64,000 bases of DNA, taken from NCBI RefSeq assembly GCF_002233675.1, contig NZ_NMUQ01000002.1, forward strand, positions 186,001 to 250,000, in the 5' to 3' direction. The stretch is from Paenibacillus herberti. GTDB taxonomy: Bacteria > Bacillota > Bacilli > Paenibacillales > Paenibacillaceae. Within the stretch, counting starts at the first letter, position 1, and the number at the start of each line of letters is the position of its first letter. A program made the translations under genes and the position numbers. Shown piece after piece: positions 43,045 to 52,486 of the stretch. Under the pieces are notes generated by a model that worked only from the letters and a program-made list of their open reading frames with translations, was not told the origin of the DNA and ran no database searches.

Positions 43045-44412
43045 TTAAGCTCTGCTAAACTCGAGCTCTTCTTCCTCGTCGCGGTTGTAGCTTTCGCGAT
43101 CGAATTCTTTTTCAGATACGGCCACCAGCACTGAGGAAACCGTCGTGCCAGTTGCGTTGACTGCGGTACGGCCCATATCAACTACTGCATCAATCGCAAG
43201 CACGAGACCGAGTCCTTCGAGCGGCAGGCCGAGAGCCGTAAGCACGACCGTTGTTGAAATCGATGCCGGACCTGGAACACCGGCTACGCCGATCGAGGAA
43301 ATCGTGCTAACCAACACAATCAGGATGTAATCCGAGATGTCCAGCGGTACGCCATACACTTCAGCGACGAAAATCGCGACAACAGCCGGCCAAACGCCGC
43401 CGCAGCCGTTCATGTTCATGGTCGCGCCAAGCGGAGCGACGAAGCTGGCTATACGGGGAGACACCCGGAGCCGCTTGGTTATGACCTCCAGGTTAACCGG
43501 GAGCGTCGCGTAGCTGCTGCGCGTCGTAAACGCCACGGCAATGGTTGGATACATTTTGCGCAGAAACTTAAACGGGTTCAGCTTAGCCCAGAACGTGACC
43601 AGCGAGCCGAAGGTAAGAATAAAATGCAGCAGCAGCGCAATGTAAGTAGCCAGAATTAAACTGATTAAAGGCTTGATAGTTTCAAGGCCGTAACGAGCAG
43701 CCATAGAGCCGATCAGTGCATAAACGCCATAAGGAGTCAGGCGGATGATGTACTTTGTAACTTGGTTCATGACTTGTTTCAGTGACTCAACCACTTGGCG
43801 TACAGGCTCTGCCGCTTCCGGCTTGCGGGAAGCCAGTTGTACAATGGCAACAGCGATAAAGATGGAGAAAATAAGTACAGGTACAACTTTGCCGTCGGCC
43901 ATGTCACCGATTGGATTGGAAGGAACGAGATTCAGAATAACCTCCGAGAACGTCGGAATTTCTCTTTCCTCAAAACCCTCCGTCGTTTGCATCGAGATAC
44001 CGGAACCCGGATTGATGACGAGCGCGACGATAAGGCCGATTAAAGCTGCGATTCCGGTTGTGCCGAGAAATAGCAGAATCGTCTTAATGCCGATCTTGCG
44101 CAGCTGACCCAAGCTGGAAATCGACGAAATACTGGATACGACCAGCACCGCAACGAGCGGAATGACGAGCATTTTGATCAAATTTACATAAATAGAACCG
44201 ATTGTACCGATGCTTGTCGCATCCAGCTTCAAGGCGTTCAGGCTTGCCCCGACGACCAGGCCGATTCCCATCGCAATTAGCACCCGATAGCCGAAGCCTA
44301 CCCGACGACGAGACAGCCAAAAGAGCAAACCGATGACCAGAACCGAGATAAGCAGACTCACCCAGTTGGACTCGAAGGCATTCACAAGATTGTTGTTAGG
44401 AATGTTAGCCAA
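43045..44412 (-). CDS. Dicarboxylate/amino acid:cation symporter (DAACS)
   Basis: 455 residues, hydrophobic throughout. Helical-hairpin signature VAFTTRSSYATLPVNLEVI, the metal/substrate motif PLGATMNMNGCGGVWPAVV, and VPGPASISTTVVLTALGLPLEG and AIDAVVDMGRTAVNATG are GltP/TcyP-like. The NGCGG replaces the NMDGTA of glutamate carriers, so another anion such as cystine is possible. It should use Na+ or H+ for uptake. Divergent from nothing; ends in a strong terminator. Confidence 0.93.
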   Translation of the reverse strand: MANIPNNNLVNAFESNWVSLLISVLVIGLLFWLSRRRVGFGYRVLIAMGIGLVVGASLNALKLDATSIGTIGSIYVNLIKMLVIPLVAVLVVSSISSISSLGQLRKIGIKTILLFLGTTGIAALIGLIVALVINPGSGISMQTTEGFEEREIPTFSEVILNLVPSNPIGDMADGKVVPVLIFSIFIAVAIVQLASRKPEAAEPVRQVVESLKQVMNQVTKYIIRLTPYGVYALIGSMAARYGLETIKPLISLILATYIALLLHFILTFGSLVTFWAKLNPFKFLRKMYPTIAVAFTTRSSYATLPVNLEVITKRLRVSPRIASFVAPLGATMNMNGCGGVWPAVVAIFVAEVYGVPLDISDYILIVLVSTISSIGVAGVPGPASISTTVVLTALGLPLEGLGLVLAIDAVVDMGRTAVNATGTTVSSVLVAVSEKEFDRESYNRDEEEELEFSRA

Positions 44413-44572
44413 CCCCTTTATTTCCTATTGGTTTAGTATGTTATAGTATACTAACCAGCTTAACGTCTTATGTCAATTATTAATTACCCCTTAAGAAAAT
44501 CCCCAGAGCACCGCGTAAACCACACCATTGAGTTAAAAAAGGCTTCACTCCCCTCCCTATTGCATCCAATGC

Positions 44573-44598
44573 AAAAACCGGCGCTCTGAGAGCGCCGG
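44573..44598 (-). terminator. Terminator of the IclR gene
   Basis: On the minus strand CCGGCGCTC-TCA-GAGCGCCGG is followed by five T. Confidence 0.85.
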
Positions 44599-44674
44599 GG
44601 CTGTGGCAGAACACTATTGTTCCCCATTTATATATAGAAGAGGCTGCGTGTCGCAGAGCGACATCTCGCCCATC

Positions 44675-45451
44675 TCATCCCGGCAGCATCGAGCCCATAC
44701 GCGTTGCAGACTGAATGACTAGCGCCGACTGCTCACGGATGATATCCGGCGTGAAACGGCCAGCAGGCCCGGATACGGACAGCGCAGCAGCCAAACGACC
44801 GCTGAGGTCAAATACAGGCGCCGATACAGCAGCAGCTCCAGGCTCGCGCTCCTCTAGGCTCGTGGCATATCCGTTGCGACGGATTTCATCCAGCTGGTCA
44901 CGGAAACCTTGCGGGTCGATGCCCGGAGGAAGCGATTCAGATGACATCATCTGTTCTGCCAAAGAAGGTTCAGCAAAAGCGATCAACACCTTGCTGGATG
45001 CCCCGACGTACAACGGCAAACGTACACCGACCGGAGCGACCCGCCGAATGGCTTGATTACTCTGAACGGCCTGAATCCGAATCCGCTCACTACCGTCGCG
45101 AACGTACAGACTCACGGTCTCGCCAAGCGTGTCACGAAGCTTCTCCATCTCCGGCAGGCAGATGACAGCAGGATCGCCAGAGCGGGATCTATGCGCAGAC
45201 AGTTCCCAAATCCGCATGCCAAGCCGATATCGCTCCGAGCTGCGGTCACGCTCAAGAAAACCTCTGTCCTCAAGCGTCGCCAGCATGCGATGCACAGTAC
45301 TTTTATGCAGACCGACCTTCTCGGCGATTTCAGTCATGGGCAGATCGCTGTCCGTTGTGAAACATAACAAGATATCAAGGGCTCTCTCGACGGCCCGGAC
45401 ATTCGATTTGCCATCTTCGGAAGCTTTGGCCACTCGGGATGATTGATCCAT
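44675..45451 (-). CDS. IclR family transcriptional regulator
   Basis: 258 residues. Winged helix NVRAVERALDILLCFTTDSDLPMTEIAEKVGLHKSTVHRMLATLEDRGFLERD, then the IclR effector domain with VSLYVRDGSERIRIQAV and RRNGYATSLEEREPGAAAVSAPVFD. Such regulators sense small organic acids. Start placed at 45451, 4-5 nt after AGGTGA; a longer frame upstream lacks a ribosome site. A Fur-like box lies about 84 bp upstream. Confidence 0.92.
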   Translation of the reverse strand: MDQSSRVAKASEDGKSNVRAVERALDILLCFTTDSDLPMTEIAEKVGLHKSTVHRMLATLEDRGFLERDRSSERYRLGMRIWELSAHRSRSGDPAVICLPEMEKLRDTLGETVSLYVRDGSERIRIQAVQSNQAIRRVAPVGVRLPLYVGASSKVLIAFAEPSLAEQMMSSESLPPGIDPQGFRDQLDEIRRNGYATSLEEREPGAAAVSAPVFDLSGRLAAALSVSGPAGRFTPDIIREQSALVIQSATRMGSMLPG

Positions 45452-45534
45452 AGGTTCACCTGCTTTCTCTTCAGCGACGTGATGAAATATAAAAATCATA
45501 TGCCAGTTGAACGGCTTTATATATTGAGAATCAT

Positions 45535-45549
45535 TATCAGTATAGTGGA
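45535..45549. promoter_or_regulatory. Fur-like box upstream of iclR
   Basis: TGAGAATCATTATCA differs by one base from the 7-1-7 Fur consensus TGATAATNATTATCA. It lies near the expected promoter of the IclR gene and about 240 bp before the divergent hydrolase gene. Confidence 0.55.
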
Positions 45550-45782
45550 TGAGGCGACGTCCGTCCACTCTTCTTTCATTCCATCTAGTTTCACTCAATG
45601 AAACTTAGATTCTCCTAGTATAACCGCATTCCCTTTTTCCGTAAAGAAATTGGCTTTTTTTACAGCAACATTACAAGAGCTTAACAAATGCTCGACATCA
45701 ATTGACAGCCCGGCCAAAAGACACATACAGTAGTAGTACATAGGATCTATAACGCTTACATGACAAGGGAGGGGAAGACGAT

Positions 45783-46808
45783 ATGAGCAGTTCCACTCTG
45801 CGTACGCCGCTTCAGCTAGAACCTGCGCTGATCTCCATCGTCCCTCGCCGCGATACACGCCGCAACGCTCTCGTAGCCGGAGTATCCGCAGCGGTCGCCC
45901 TTACGCTTCTGCTGATTGTCGCCTTTCACGGTTATATCGCCTGGATGGTCGCTTATCCCTATGTCGCTCCTGTGCTCTCCAATCCAATGGAAGCCAAGGG
46001 GCTGAAGTACCAGGATGTAACCTTCCCGAGTCTCAGCGGTCGCACGACTGTCAGCGGCTGGTATATCCCGGCGGCTGCGGGCCAATCCGCAAAAAGTGAA
46101 TCAGACCGAACGATTGTGCTGAGCCATGGTTATGGTGCCAACCGCGAGGAAAACTGGGTTCCGATGTATGATCTAGCCAGCCTGCTCAATCGGCTGAATT
46201 ATAATGTGTTAATGTTTGATTACGGATATGCCTCCAAGGAATACCGCGCCCCCGCCACCGGTGGCTGGGAAGAGTCACAGCAACTGCTGGCTGCGGTCGA
46301 TTATGTCCGCTCCGAAGGCTCCAAGGAGGTTGTCGTGTGGGGATTCAGCATGGGTGCTGGCACGGCGCTGCAAGCCGCATTACAGACCGACCGAATCGAC
46401 GCGATGATTCTTGATAGCACCTTTGTCGCCAGTCCCGATACGTTGTTCGAAAATGTACGCAATATCATCGACCTGCCCCGCTTCCCGTCGCTGCCTTTGA
46501 TCGAGAAGTTGCTACCGCTGTGGACCGGGGTCGATTTTAACAAAATCCCGGCCGAGAAGGTCATGAATACATCCTACTCCATTCCGATTTATATGATTCA
46601 TGGAACGATGGATGCCAAGGCATCTTATCAGTCCTCAGAATCGATTTTTGGGAAGCAGACCAACCCACTGTCCCGCGAATGGATCGTTTCAGGGGGCCAG
46701 CATGAGCTGCTGTTCCGTCAGCATCCGAAGGAATATATCCAGCGGGCTGCGCTTTTTCTCAGTCAGGTCAATCAATCACTTGAAAATGGCGATGGGCTGA
46801 AAGCTTAA
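45783..46808 (+). CDS. Membrane-anchored alpha/beta hydrolase
   Basis: 341 residues. One helix near the N-terminus (NALVAGVSAAVALTLLLIVAFHGYIAWMV, about 28-56), then an outside hydrolase: RTIVLSHGYGANREENW (oxyanion), Ser in VVVWGFSMGAGTALQ, Asp in MIHGTMDAKASYQ, His in VSGGQHELLFRQHP. The pattern is that of the YqkD/BEM46-like group; substrate unknown. Ribosome site AAGGGAGGGG. Divergent from iclR; terminator 46850-46881. Confidence 0.9.
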   Translation: MSSSTLRTPLQLEPALISIVPRRDTRRNALVAGVSAAVALTLLLIVAFHGYIAWMVAYPYVAPVLSNPMEAKGLKYQDVTFPSLSGRTTVSGWYIPAAAGQSAKSESDRTIVLSHGYGANREENWVPMYDLASLLNRLNYNVLMFDYGYASKEYRAPATGGWEESQQLLAAVDYVRSEGSKEVVVWGFSMGAGTALQAALQTDRIDAMILDSTFVASPDTLFENVRNIIDLPRFPSLPLIEKLLPLWTGVDFNKIPAEKVMNTSYSIPIYMIHGTMDAKASYQSSESIFGKQTNPLSREWIVSGGQHELLFRQHPKEYIQRAALFLSQVNQSLENGDGLKA

Positions 46809-46849
46809 GGGCTGTAGTAGTTGAGCCGAGTTTGAATTGAAGTTAACGA

Positions 46850-46881
46850 ACCGAGTCCGTGGGATGGATTCGGTTTTTTTG
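46850..46881 (+). terminator. Terminator of the anchored hydrolase gene
   Basis: AACCGAGTC pairs with GATTCGGTT and seven T follow. Confidence 0.85.
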
Positions 46882-46979
46882 CGTCCACTCGGAAGTAGCG
46901 ACATAACCATGCCTGCATGACGAATACATCTATACAAGCAGCAACAGTCAAAACGGGGGAATAAAGGAGGAAACAAATC

Positions 46980-48359
46980 ATGAGCCGATGGAAAGGACCT
47001 TCCGGACAGCAAAGACTGCTCGAGGAAATTAAGGAATGGAAGCTCGAAGAAGCCGAACATATCTCGCTCATTCTGCAATCGGCTCCAACACTGGAGCCGG
47101 CGTATATTAATCTTTTGCGGGAGTGGCAGCCGCTTCTGGAGCGTACTGCGGCTGCGGCCGAGGCTTTGCTGGAGAGCCGGCTTAGCCGGGCAGACGCAGG
47201 CTCCTCGGAAGCGGAGCTCGAGACCGCTTGGCCGAGCGCGGTAGAGTCTGAGACGGCGGAATCTGATGCGACTCGGGGCATTGCGGCGGCGGAACCCGGG
47301 TTGGCGGGGACTGCAGCGGCAGAGCCGGGTTCGGTGCAGCCTACGGCGGCTCAGTGGGATTTGGCTCAGCCTGCGGCGGCTCAGCCAGGTTGGGAGCAGC
47401 CTACGGAGGCCCGCCCGATTTCGGCAGAGCCCGCGACGGCGCAGCCGAGTTCATCAGAGCTGCTGGAAGCGTCGGCGGCGCAAAGCAGCGCTCTCGTCCA
47501 ACAGCTACTGCAGTTGCTGGGATCAAGCTCTACGCTGGGGCGAGATGTTTCGGCAAGAGCTGTCGTTCATCATACGCTGCGCGAATCAACGGCCTGTTTG
47601 GCCAAAATCGAAGTGGCGCAGCTAGAAGCTTTGCGCGAGTCGGCAGATACAGAGCTTGAGGAGGAGGAGAATCGCACAGGAACCCCAGCAAGCGGTACGG
47701 CGGTAGGGGCCGGTACTGTCGGCGAATGGAAACAGGTGCCTATCGGTGGGCATACGCTGCCTCCACTGCCTTATCCCTACAACGCCCTGGAGCCATACAT
47801 CGATGAGAAAACGATGCGCATCCACCATGACAAACATCATCAGACCTACGTCAATGACCTGAATAAGGCCGAGATCCAGCTTCAGGAATCGCGTAAAAGC
47901 GGTAACTTTGATCTGGTAAAACACTGGGAACGCGAGCTTGCCTTTAATGGAGCCGGTCATTATCTGCATACCTTGTTTTGGACGGTTATGTCGCCTCAAG
48001 GCGGCGGACGGCCAGTCGGCACGCTTGGAGACGCGATTGATCGTGATTTCGGTAGCTTTGACGCCTTTAAGAAGCAGTTTTCGGAAGCAGCGAACAAGGT
48101 GGAAGGCGGCGGATGGGCCATTCTCGTATGGAGTCCCCGCAGCCGCAGGCTGGAAATCCTTCAGGCTGAGAAACATCAGGATCTGTCCCAGTGGGATGCC
48201 ATTCCGCTGCTGCCTCTCGATGTCTGGGAGCATGCCTATTATCTCAAGCATCAGAATGTTCGGGCCGACTATGTGAAGGATTGGTGGAATGTTGTGAACT
48301 GGCCCTATGTGAACCAACGGTTCGAAAAAGCAAAAATGCTAGCATGGGAGCCATTCTGA
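46980..48359 (+). CDS. Fe/Mn superoxide dismutase with long N-terminal helical extension
   Basis: 459 residues; the SOD domain is the last ~210. It has LPPLPYPYNALEPYIDEKTM, ligand His in RIHHDKHHQTYVN and in FNGAGHYLHTLFW, and the Asp and His in [12 protein letters not shown]. The first ~245 residues hold two helical segments (QRLLEEIKEWKLEEAEHISL and SALVQQLLQLLG... RESTACLAKIEVAQLEALRE) that look like a split four-helix bundle, separated by about six degenerate 10-residue Ala/Gln/Pro/Glu units (PGSVQPTAAQ type, near 102-161). It removes superoxide; the extension recalls B. subtilis SodF. No signal peptide. Confidence 0.92.
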   Translation: MSRWKGPSGQQRLLEEIKEWKLEEAEHISLILQSAPTLEPAYINLLREWQPLLERTAAAAEALLESRLSRADAGSSEAELETAWPSAVESETAESDATRGIAAAEPGLAGTAAAEPGSVQPTAAQWDLAQPAAAQPGWEQPTEARPISAEPATAQPSSSELLEASAAQSSALVQQLLQLLGSSSTLGRDVSARAVVHHTLRESTACLAKIEVAQLEALRESADTELEEEENRTGTPASGTAVGAGTVGEWKQVPIGGHTLPPLPYPYNALEPYIDEKTMRIHHDKHHQTYVNDLNKAEIQLQESRKSGNFDLVKHWERELAFNGAGHYLHTLFWTVMSPQGGGRPVGTLGDAIDRDFGSFDAFKKQFSEAANKVEGGGWAILVWSPRSRRLEILQAEKHQDLSQWDAIPLLPLDVWEHAYYLKHQNVRADYVKDWWNVVNWPYVNQRFEKAKMLAWEPF

Positions 48360-48393
48360 GAGCCAGAACTTTCTGATTGGCATTAAAAATACG

Positions 48394-48424
48394 AAAAGCC
48401 TCCTCCGTAATCGGAAGAGGCTTT
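48394..48424. terminator. Bidirectional terminator
   Basis: AAAGCCTCCTCCG pairs with CGGAAGAGGCTTT. It separates converging sodF-like and folE genes. Confidence 0.8.
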
Positions 48425-48427
48425 AAC

Positions 48428-49021
48428 TTATTGCTTGAGAAGCGCTAGGAATTCCGAGCGCAGCGCGCTGCTAGAACGGAACTCTCCACGAACGCCGGAG
48501 GTGATCGTTTTGCTTCCGGGCTTCTTGACGCCGCGGGAGCACATGCACAAATGCTCACCCTCTACGACGACCATGACGCCTTGTGGATTCAAAGCTTTTT
48601 CAAGAATATCGGCGATCTGGGACGTAATTCTCTCCTGCACCTGCAGCTTACGAGTGACAGCCTCGACGAGGCGTGCCATCTTGCTGAGTCCCAGGATATG
48701 GCCATTTGGCAGGTAGCCGATATGGATTTTGCCGAAAAACGGCGCCATATGATGCTCACACTGGCTGTAATAGACGATATCCTTGACGATGACGAGTTCC
48801 TCATGGTTCTCGTCGAAGGTGACGCCGAGCACGTCAGCCGGATTCACCTCATAACCTGCAAAAATCTCCTCGTACATGCGGGTCACGCGCGCAGGCGTGT
48901 CCAACAATCCCTCGCGGTCGACATCTTCGCCGACCAGCTTGAGGATTTCTCGGAGATGATATTCAATCTGCTCGCGGTTGCGTGCAACCATGGAGTTGGA
49001 ATAATCTTTAAGACCTGCCAT
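48428..49021 (-). CDS. folE: GTP cyclohydrolase I
   Basis: 197 residues, usual length. Zinc and substrate residues in DIVYYSQCEHHMAPFFGKIHIGYLPNG and HLCMCSRGVKKPGSKTITS are intact, with ENHEELVIVKD and GLSKMARLVEAV. It makes dihydroneopterin triphosphate, the first step towards folate and queuosine. Lies 39 bp after yneF. QueG, the last enzyme of queuosine synthesis, is encoded just upstream. Confidence 0.97.
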   Translation of the reverse strand: MAGLKDYSNSMVARNREQIEYHLREILKLVGEDVDREGLLDTPARVTRMYEEIFAGYEVNPADVLGVTFDENHEELVIVKDIVYYSQCEHHMAPFFGKIHIGYLPNGHILGLSKMARLVEAVTRKLQVQERITSQIADILEKALNPQGVMVVVEGEHLCMCSRGVKKPGSKTITSGVRGEFRSSSALRSEFLALLKQ

Positions 49022-49060
49022 TGCTGCCTCTCTTCCTCGCGGACCGAGCGGGCGGCTGGC

Positions 49061-49324
49061 TTACTTTCGCTTGCCGCCACGCTGGTTGGGAATGAATTTC
49101 TGTTGTCCGCCGCCGCCCTGCTGGTTTTTCATCATGCTCTGGGCACGTTGCATTTGTTTGTTATTGAGGTTGTAACCCATCTGCTTGGCCATTTTTTGAA
49201 GCATTTCTGGATCGGATTGCATCTTCTCCATCTGCTTACGGAGATAGAACACTCCGATGAAAAATCCGCCGACCAAGCCGACGATCAGCGTTACAATCGG
49301 GATGACGATATTGTACCATTCCAC
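49061..49324 (-). CDS. yneF: YneF family (UPF0154) membrane protein
   Basis: 87 residues. One helix IVIPIVTLIVGLVGGFFIGVFYL (about 6-28), then the conserved QMEKMQSDPEMLQKMAKQMGYNLNNKQMQ and a Gly/Gln/Lys-rich tail longer than usual. Family function unknown. Probably cotranscribed with folE. Confidence 0.92.
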   Translation of the reverse strand: MEWYNIVIPIVTLIVGLVGGFFIGVFYLRKQMEKMQSDPEMLQKMAKQMGYNLNNKQMQRAQSMMKNQQGGGGQQKFIPNQRGGKRK

Positions 49325-49488
49325 GCGCTGTTCACCTGTCCTTTTTCGATGTTCATTAGAGCTTCTTCATCTTAGCATTATCACCGAAAAGGCGCAATTT
49401 GCAGCTTGTGGATGGCTTGTAGCCCTGAAGAAACTCACAAACTTATCGGCCCCGCTTTCGCCTTCGCCTCGCTCGTGCTCACGCGCTC

Positions 49489-50694
49489 CTACATCTCGCC
49501 CGCAGCGGCAGGCTCCGCCACTGCCGTCGCAGCCCGCTCGGCGCGCAGAGCCGCCAGCGAGCGCTCCGCCCAGGAGCGAGCTTCGCTGTCGCTCTCCTGC
49601 TCCGCCGCTTGCGCGAGCGCAGCTTCTGCTTCGGCTCCGCCAATGCGGCCGAGAGCCCAAGCTGCCGTGCCGCGCAGCACAGGCCGCGCATCCTCTTGCA
49701 GCACCTGGACAAGCTCAGGTACAGCCGAGGCTTCGCGGAAATTGCCGAGCGCAATGACCGCGTTGCGCTGAATCGGCTTTTTGCCGCGCCAGGAGGCGGC
49801 ATTCGTCCCGAACCGCTCCTTGAATTCGCGGTTCGATAGCTGCAGCAGCGGGACCAAGAGCGGCTTCACTTGCTCGGGGTCAGCTTGGAACTCCGGATGC
49901 CGGGTCACGTTAATGCCCTTGTTCACCGGGCAAACGATCTGGCAAGTGTCACAACCGTAGAGCCGGTTGCCGATTTTGCGCATCAGCTCCTCGCTGACCA
50001 TTTCCTTCGTCTGAGTGACAAAAGAGATACAGCGCTGCGCATTCAGCTGACCTGGACCGATAAGAGCGCCCGTTGGGCAGGAATCGATGCATTTGGTGCA
50101 GCTGCCGCAATTGTCCAAAAGCGGTGAATCCGGCTGAAGCGGCAAATTCGTAATCATCTCCGCCAAATAAATGAAGGTGCCATGCTTCCGATTCATAATA
50201 AAGCTGTTTTTACCGCTCCAGCCGATGCCCGCGCGCTCCGCTACAGCCCGGTCGGATAGCTCGCCGGTATCTACCATCGATTCCGCGCGCAGCTCCGGCA
50301 CTCTTGCTTGCAGCCACTCTTCAAGCCGCTGCAGCCGGTTGCGCAGCACGCTATGGTAGTCCTCGCCCCAAGCAGAGCGGGACAGAATGCCGCGTCGCGC
50401 TCCAGGCTCCGAACGTGGAGGGTGGGGCAGCTTACTGGGATAGGCTACCGAAATTGCAATGATGGACAGCGGTTGCTCGAACAACAGCGACGGGTCCGTT
50501 CTCTTGTCTAGATCGCGTTCCTCGAAGCCGGACTCAAAACCCTGCTCTCGGTGTTGAATCAGTCGCCCTTTGAGCTCCGTGAACGGCTCAGCCGACGCCA
50601 CGCCAATGTCGTCGATTCCCAGTCCAAAAGCGGCTTCCTTCATCTCTGCCTTCAGCCAGCTCCAAAAAGCCGCATCCCGAATCGGCTCTGCCAT
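49489..50694 (-). CDS. queG: Epoxyqueuosine reductase
   Basis: 401 residues. The cobalamin-binding N-terminal part is followed by YLAEMITNLPL, the first [4Fe-4S] motif NCGSCTKCIDSCPTGAL and the second YGCDTCQIVCPVNKG. A HEAT-like repeat domain (about 290-385; AVIALGNFREASAVPELVQVL) closes the protein. It reduces epoxyqueuosine in tRNA to queuosine. An Ala/Glu-rich tail follows the HEAT units. Confidence 0.96.
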   Translation of the reverse strand: MAEPIRDAAFWSWLKAEMKEAAFGLGIDDIGVASAEPFTELKGRLIQHREQGFESGFEERDLDKRTDPSLLFEQPLSIIAISVAYPSKLPHPPRSEPGARRGILSRSAWGEDYHSVLRNRLQRLEEWLQARVPELRAESMVDTGELSDRAVAERAGIGWSGKNSFIMNRKHGTFIYLAEMITNLPLQPDSPLLDNCGSCTKCIDSCPTGALIGPGQLNAQRCISFVTQTKEMVSEELMRKIGNRLYGCDTCQIVCPVNKGINVTRHPEFQADPEQVKPLLVPLLQLSNREFKERFGTNAASWRGKKPIQRNAVIALGNFREASAVPELVQVLQEDARPVLRGTAAWALGRIGGAEAEAALAQAAEQESDSEARSWAERSLAALRAERAATAVAEPAAAGEM

Positions 50695-50810
50695 CTCCCT
50701 TCCCCCTTCGAATTCTCGAAAACATCCCTGCTCCGAGCAGCCTCATCTTCTGTCTAAACCTTCATCGCTCCGACGACTGCGAGCTATTCGCATCCTCGTT
50801 CCGATCAGCC

Positions 50811-51263
50811 TCAGGCTCTACCCGAAGCTTTCATCGCCTTGATCGCGCCGACCGCCAGCTCGTCGCAACGGTTATTCCATTCATTGTCGCTATGTCCCTT
50901 GACCTTGACATAGGACACTTCATGGATGCCCATCAGTTCCCATAACCGCTGCCATAGCTCCTTGTTCTCCACCGGCTGACCTTTGCTGTTTTTCCAGCCG
51001 TTGCGCAGCCAGCCTTTGATCCAGTTGTTTTGGAAACAGTTCACCACGTAGGCCGAGTCGCTGTGCACCGTAACCTTGCATGGAACCTTAAGCAGCGAAA
51101 GCGCCTCGATGACCGCCTGGATCTCCATGCGGTTATTGGTGGAGTGAGGCTCCGCCCCAGAGATTTCCTTGCGCTTGTCTCCATAAAATAACACCGCTCC
51201 CCAGCCTCCGGGGCCTGGATTGCCCGAGCATGCGCCATCCGTGTAGACCATGACCTCTTTCAT
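50811..51263 (-). CDS. rnhA: Ribonuclease HI
   Basis: 150 residues. Catalytic acids are in YTDGACSGNPGPGGWG (Asp 9), TNNRMEIQAVIEAL (Glu), VHSDSAYVVNC (Asp) and NNRCDELA (Asp). It cuts RNA in RNA-DNA hybrids. Start at 51263 follows GGAGGGAG; a longer start at 51293 is unlikely. Lies between lepB and queG. Confidence 0.96.
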   Translation of the reverse strand: MKEVMVYTDGACSGNPGPGGWGAVLFYGDKRKEISGAEPHSTNNRMEIQAVIEALSLLKVPCKVTVHSDSAYVVNCFQNNWIKGWLRNGWKNSKGQPVENKELWQRLWELMGIHEVSYVKVKGHSDNEWNNRCDELAVGAIKAMKASGRA

Positions 51264-51302
51264 GCCTATCGCTCCCTCCATACGTTTGCCCAATCCGTCC
51301 GC

Positions 51303-51920
51303 TCATAGACGTCCAGTTCGGTCGAGCGGCCAAAGGACTACTTCGGCCCGGCCTGTTATGGCCTTTTCCTCAATGGTGCCAAAAGCCCGGCTGTCGCGGC
51401 TTGCCCGCCACTGTCTATTGTCGCCCATTACGAAGAGATGCCCTGGCTCGACCGTGATCGGTCGAAAATTCTCCGCCGCCGGCTGCAGACCTACATAAGG
51501 CTCGTCAACCGTGTCACCGTTGCGCAGCAGCTGGCCTTTTTTGAGCTCAACTACATCGCCGGGAAGTCCGATCACTCGCTTGACCAAATAGCCGCTACTC
51601 CCTGCTAGCGGATTCGGATCGCGAATGATGATGACATCGTTTCTATGGATCGGCAGCATGCTGCCAGCGAGGCGGCTGATAAGCAGCCAATCGCCATCTT
51701 CCAGAGAGGGACGCATCGAACTACCCTCAACGACCGACAAATTTAGCACGAATCGGTTCAGTAAAAGTACAACAGCTACCGCAATTACGATCATTCGCAT
51801 TAATGCAAAAAGCTCTCGCTGCCAATTTGGCCGCCATAAATTGCTCTGACCCTTGCCGGATTGGCCGGGGGACTGCTCCATCTCCATTCCCGCAACCTCC
51901 TCCGCTAGGGAGTTCGTCAT
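51303..51920 (-). CDS. lepB: Signal peptidase I
   Basis: 205 residues. One membrane helix (MRMIVIAVAVVLLLNRFVL, about 42-60), catalytic Ser in VVEGSSMRPSLEDGDWLLI, catalytic Lys in SSGYLVKRVIGLPGD, and the closing box VMGDNRQWRASRDSRAFG. It cleaves signal peptides of exported proteins. Start overlaps the ntdP stop by 4 bp. The DNR(Q/N)xSxDSR motif has an Ala in the third loop position (QWRASRD). Confidence 0.94.
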   Translation of the reverse strand: MTNSLAEEVAGMEMEQSPGQSGKGQSNLWRPNWQRELFALMRMIVIAVAVVLLLNRFVLNLSVVEGSSMRPSLEDGDWLLISRLAGSMLPIHRNDVIIIRDPNPLAGSSGYLVKRVIGLPGDVVELKKGQLLRNGDTVDEPYVGLQPAAENFRPITVEPGHLFVMGDNRQWRASRDSRAFGTIEEKAITGRAEVVLWPLDRTGRL

Positions 51921-52486
51921 GCCTGATCTTCCTCCGCTTCGTGGTCCGGACGGCTTGTCCAGGCCTCGTAATAGTCCAGTACGACTTGATCCTCAAAGGG
52001 CGATTTACCACTGCGAATACGCTGTGTGACCTCGCGTAACCCCTGATTAACCTTCGAATCTACGACAGGAGGATAACGATATTCCTGTTTGTGCCGCTCG
52101 TACTCATCCCGGTCAACGACAGCGAGTTCTCCGCCCGTCGTGCGAATCACATCAAGATCGTAATCGATATAGGTGAGTACATTGCCCGCAAGATAAGGAG
52201 GAGAAGCAAGATTGCAGTAGTATCGGATTCCATAATCTTCGATCATTGCCACTACATTGAACCATTTTGTCGGAATGAAAAAGGATACAGCCGGAACCCG
52301 GCTAACCCATGTCGAACCGTCCGCCTCCGTAATCGGCGTCTGGTTGTTAATCAGTACCAGCATGTTTTCCTCCGCATGCTGCGGAAGAAGCATACTTTGC
52401 GGCATCAGCCAGTTCCGCTGCCATTGGCGATGCAGATGGCCGTCGTGCTTAAAGCTTTTTATGAAACAGCGCCGATACGTATCCAC
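51917..52486 (-). CDS. ntdP: NtdP-like nucleoside tri-/diphosphate phosphatase (DUF402)
   Basis: 189 residues. YRRCFIKSFKHDGHLHRQWQRN, TEADGSTWVSRVPAVSFFIPTKWFNVVAMIED, YYCNLASPPYLAGNVLTYIDYDLDV and VVDRDEYERHK match the YgaC/NtdP group of DUF402 proteins. These hydrolyse nucleoside tri- and diphosphates. Fused in operon with lepB, overlapping by 4 bp. Confidence 0.85.
   Translation of the reverse strand: MDTYRRCFIKSFKHDGHLHRQWQRNWLMPQSMLLPQHAEENMLVLINNQTPITEADGSTWVSRVPAVSFFIPTKWFNVVAMIEDYGIRYYCNLASPPYLAGNVLTYIDYDLDVIRTTGGELAVVDRDEYERHKQEYRYPPVVDSKVNQGLREVTQRIRSGKSPFEDQVVLDYYEAWTSRPDHEAEEDQA

Noticed and set aside
42744-43058. Full 104-codon frame as a gene
   Set aside because: Only its middle resembles a transposase; the end runs through a terminator hairpin and into the symporter stop.
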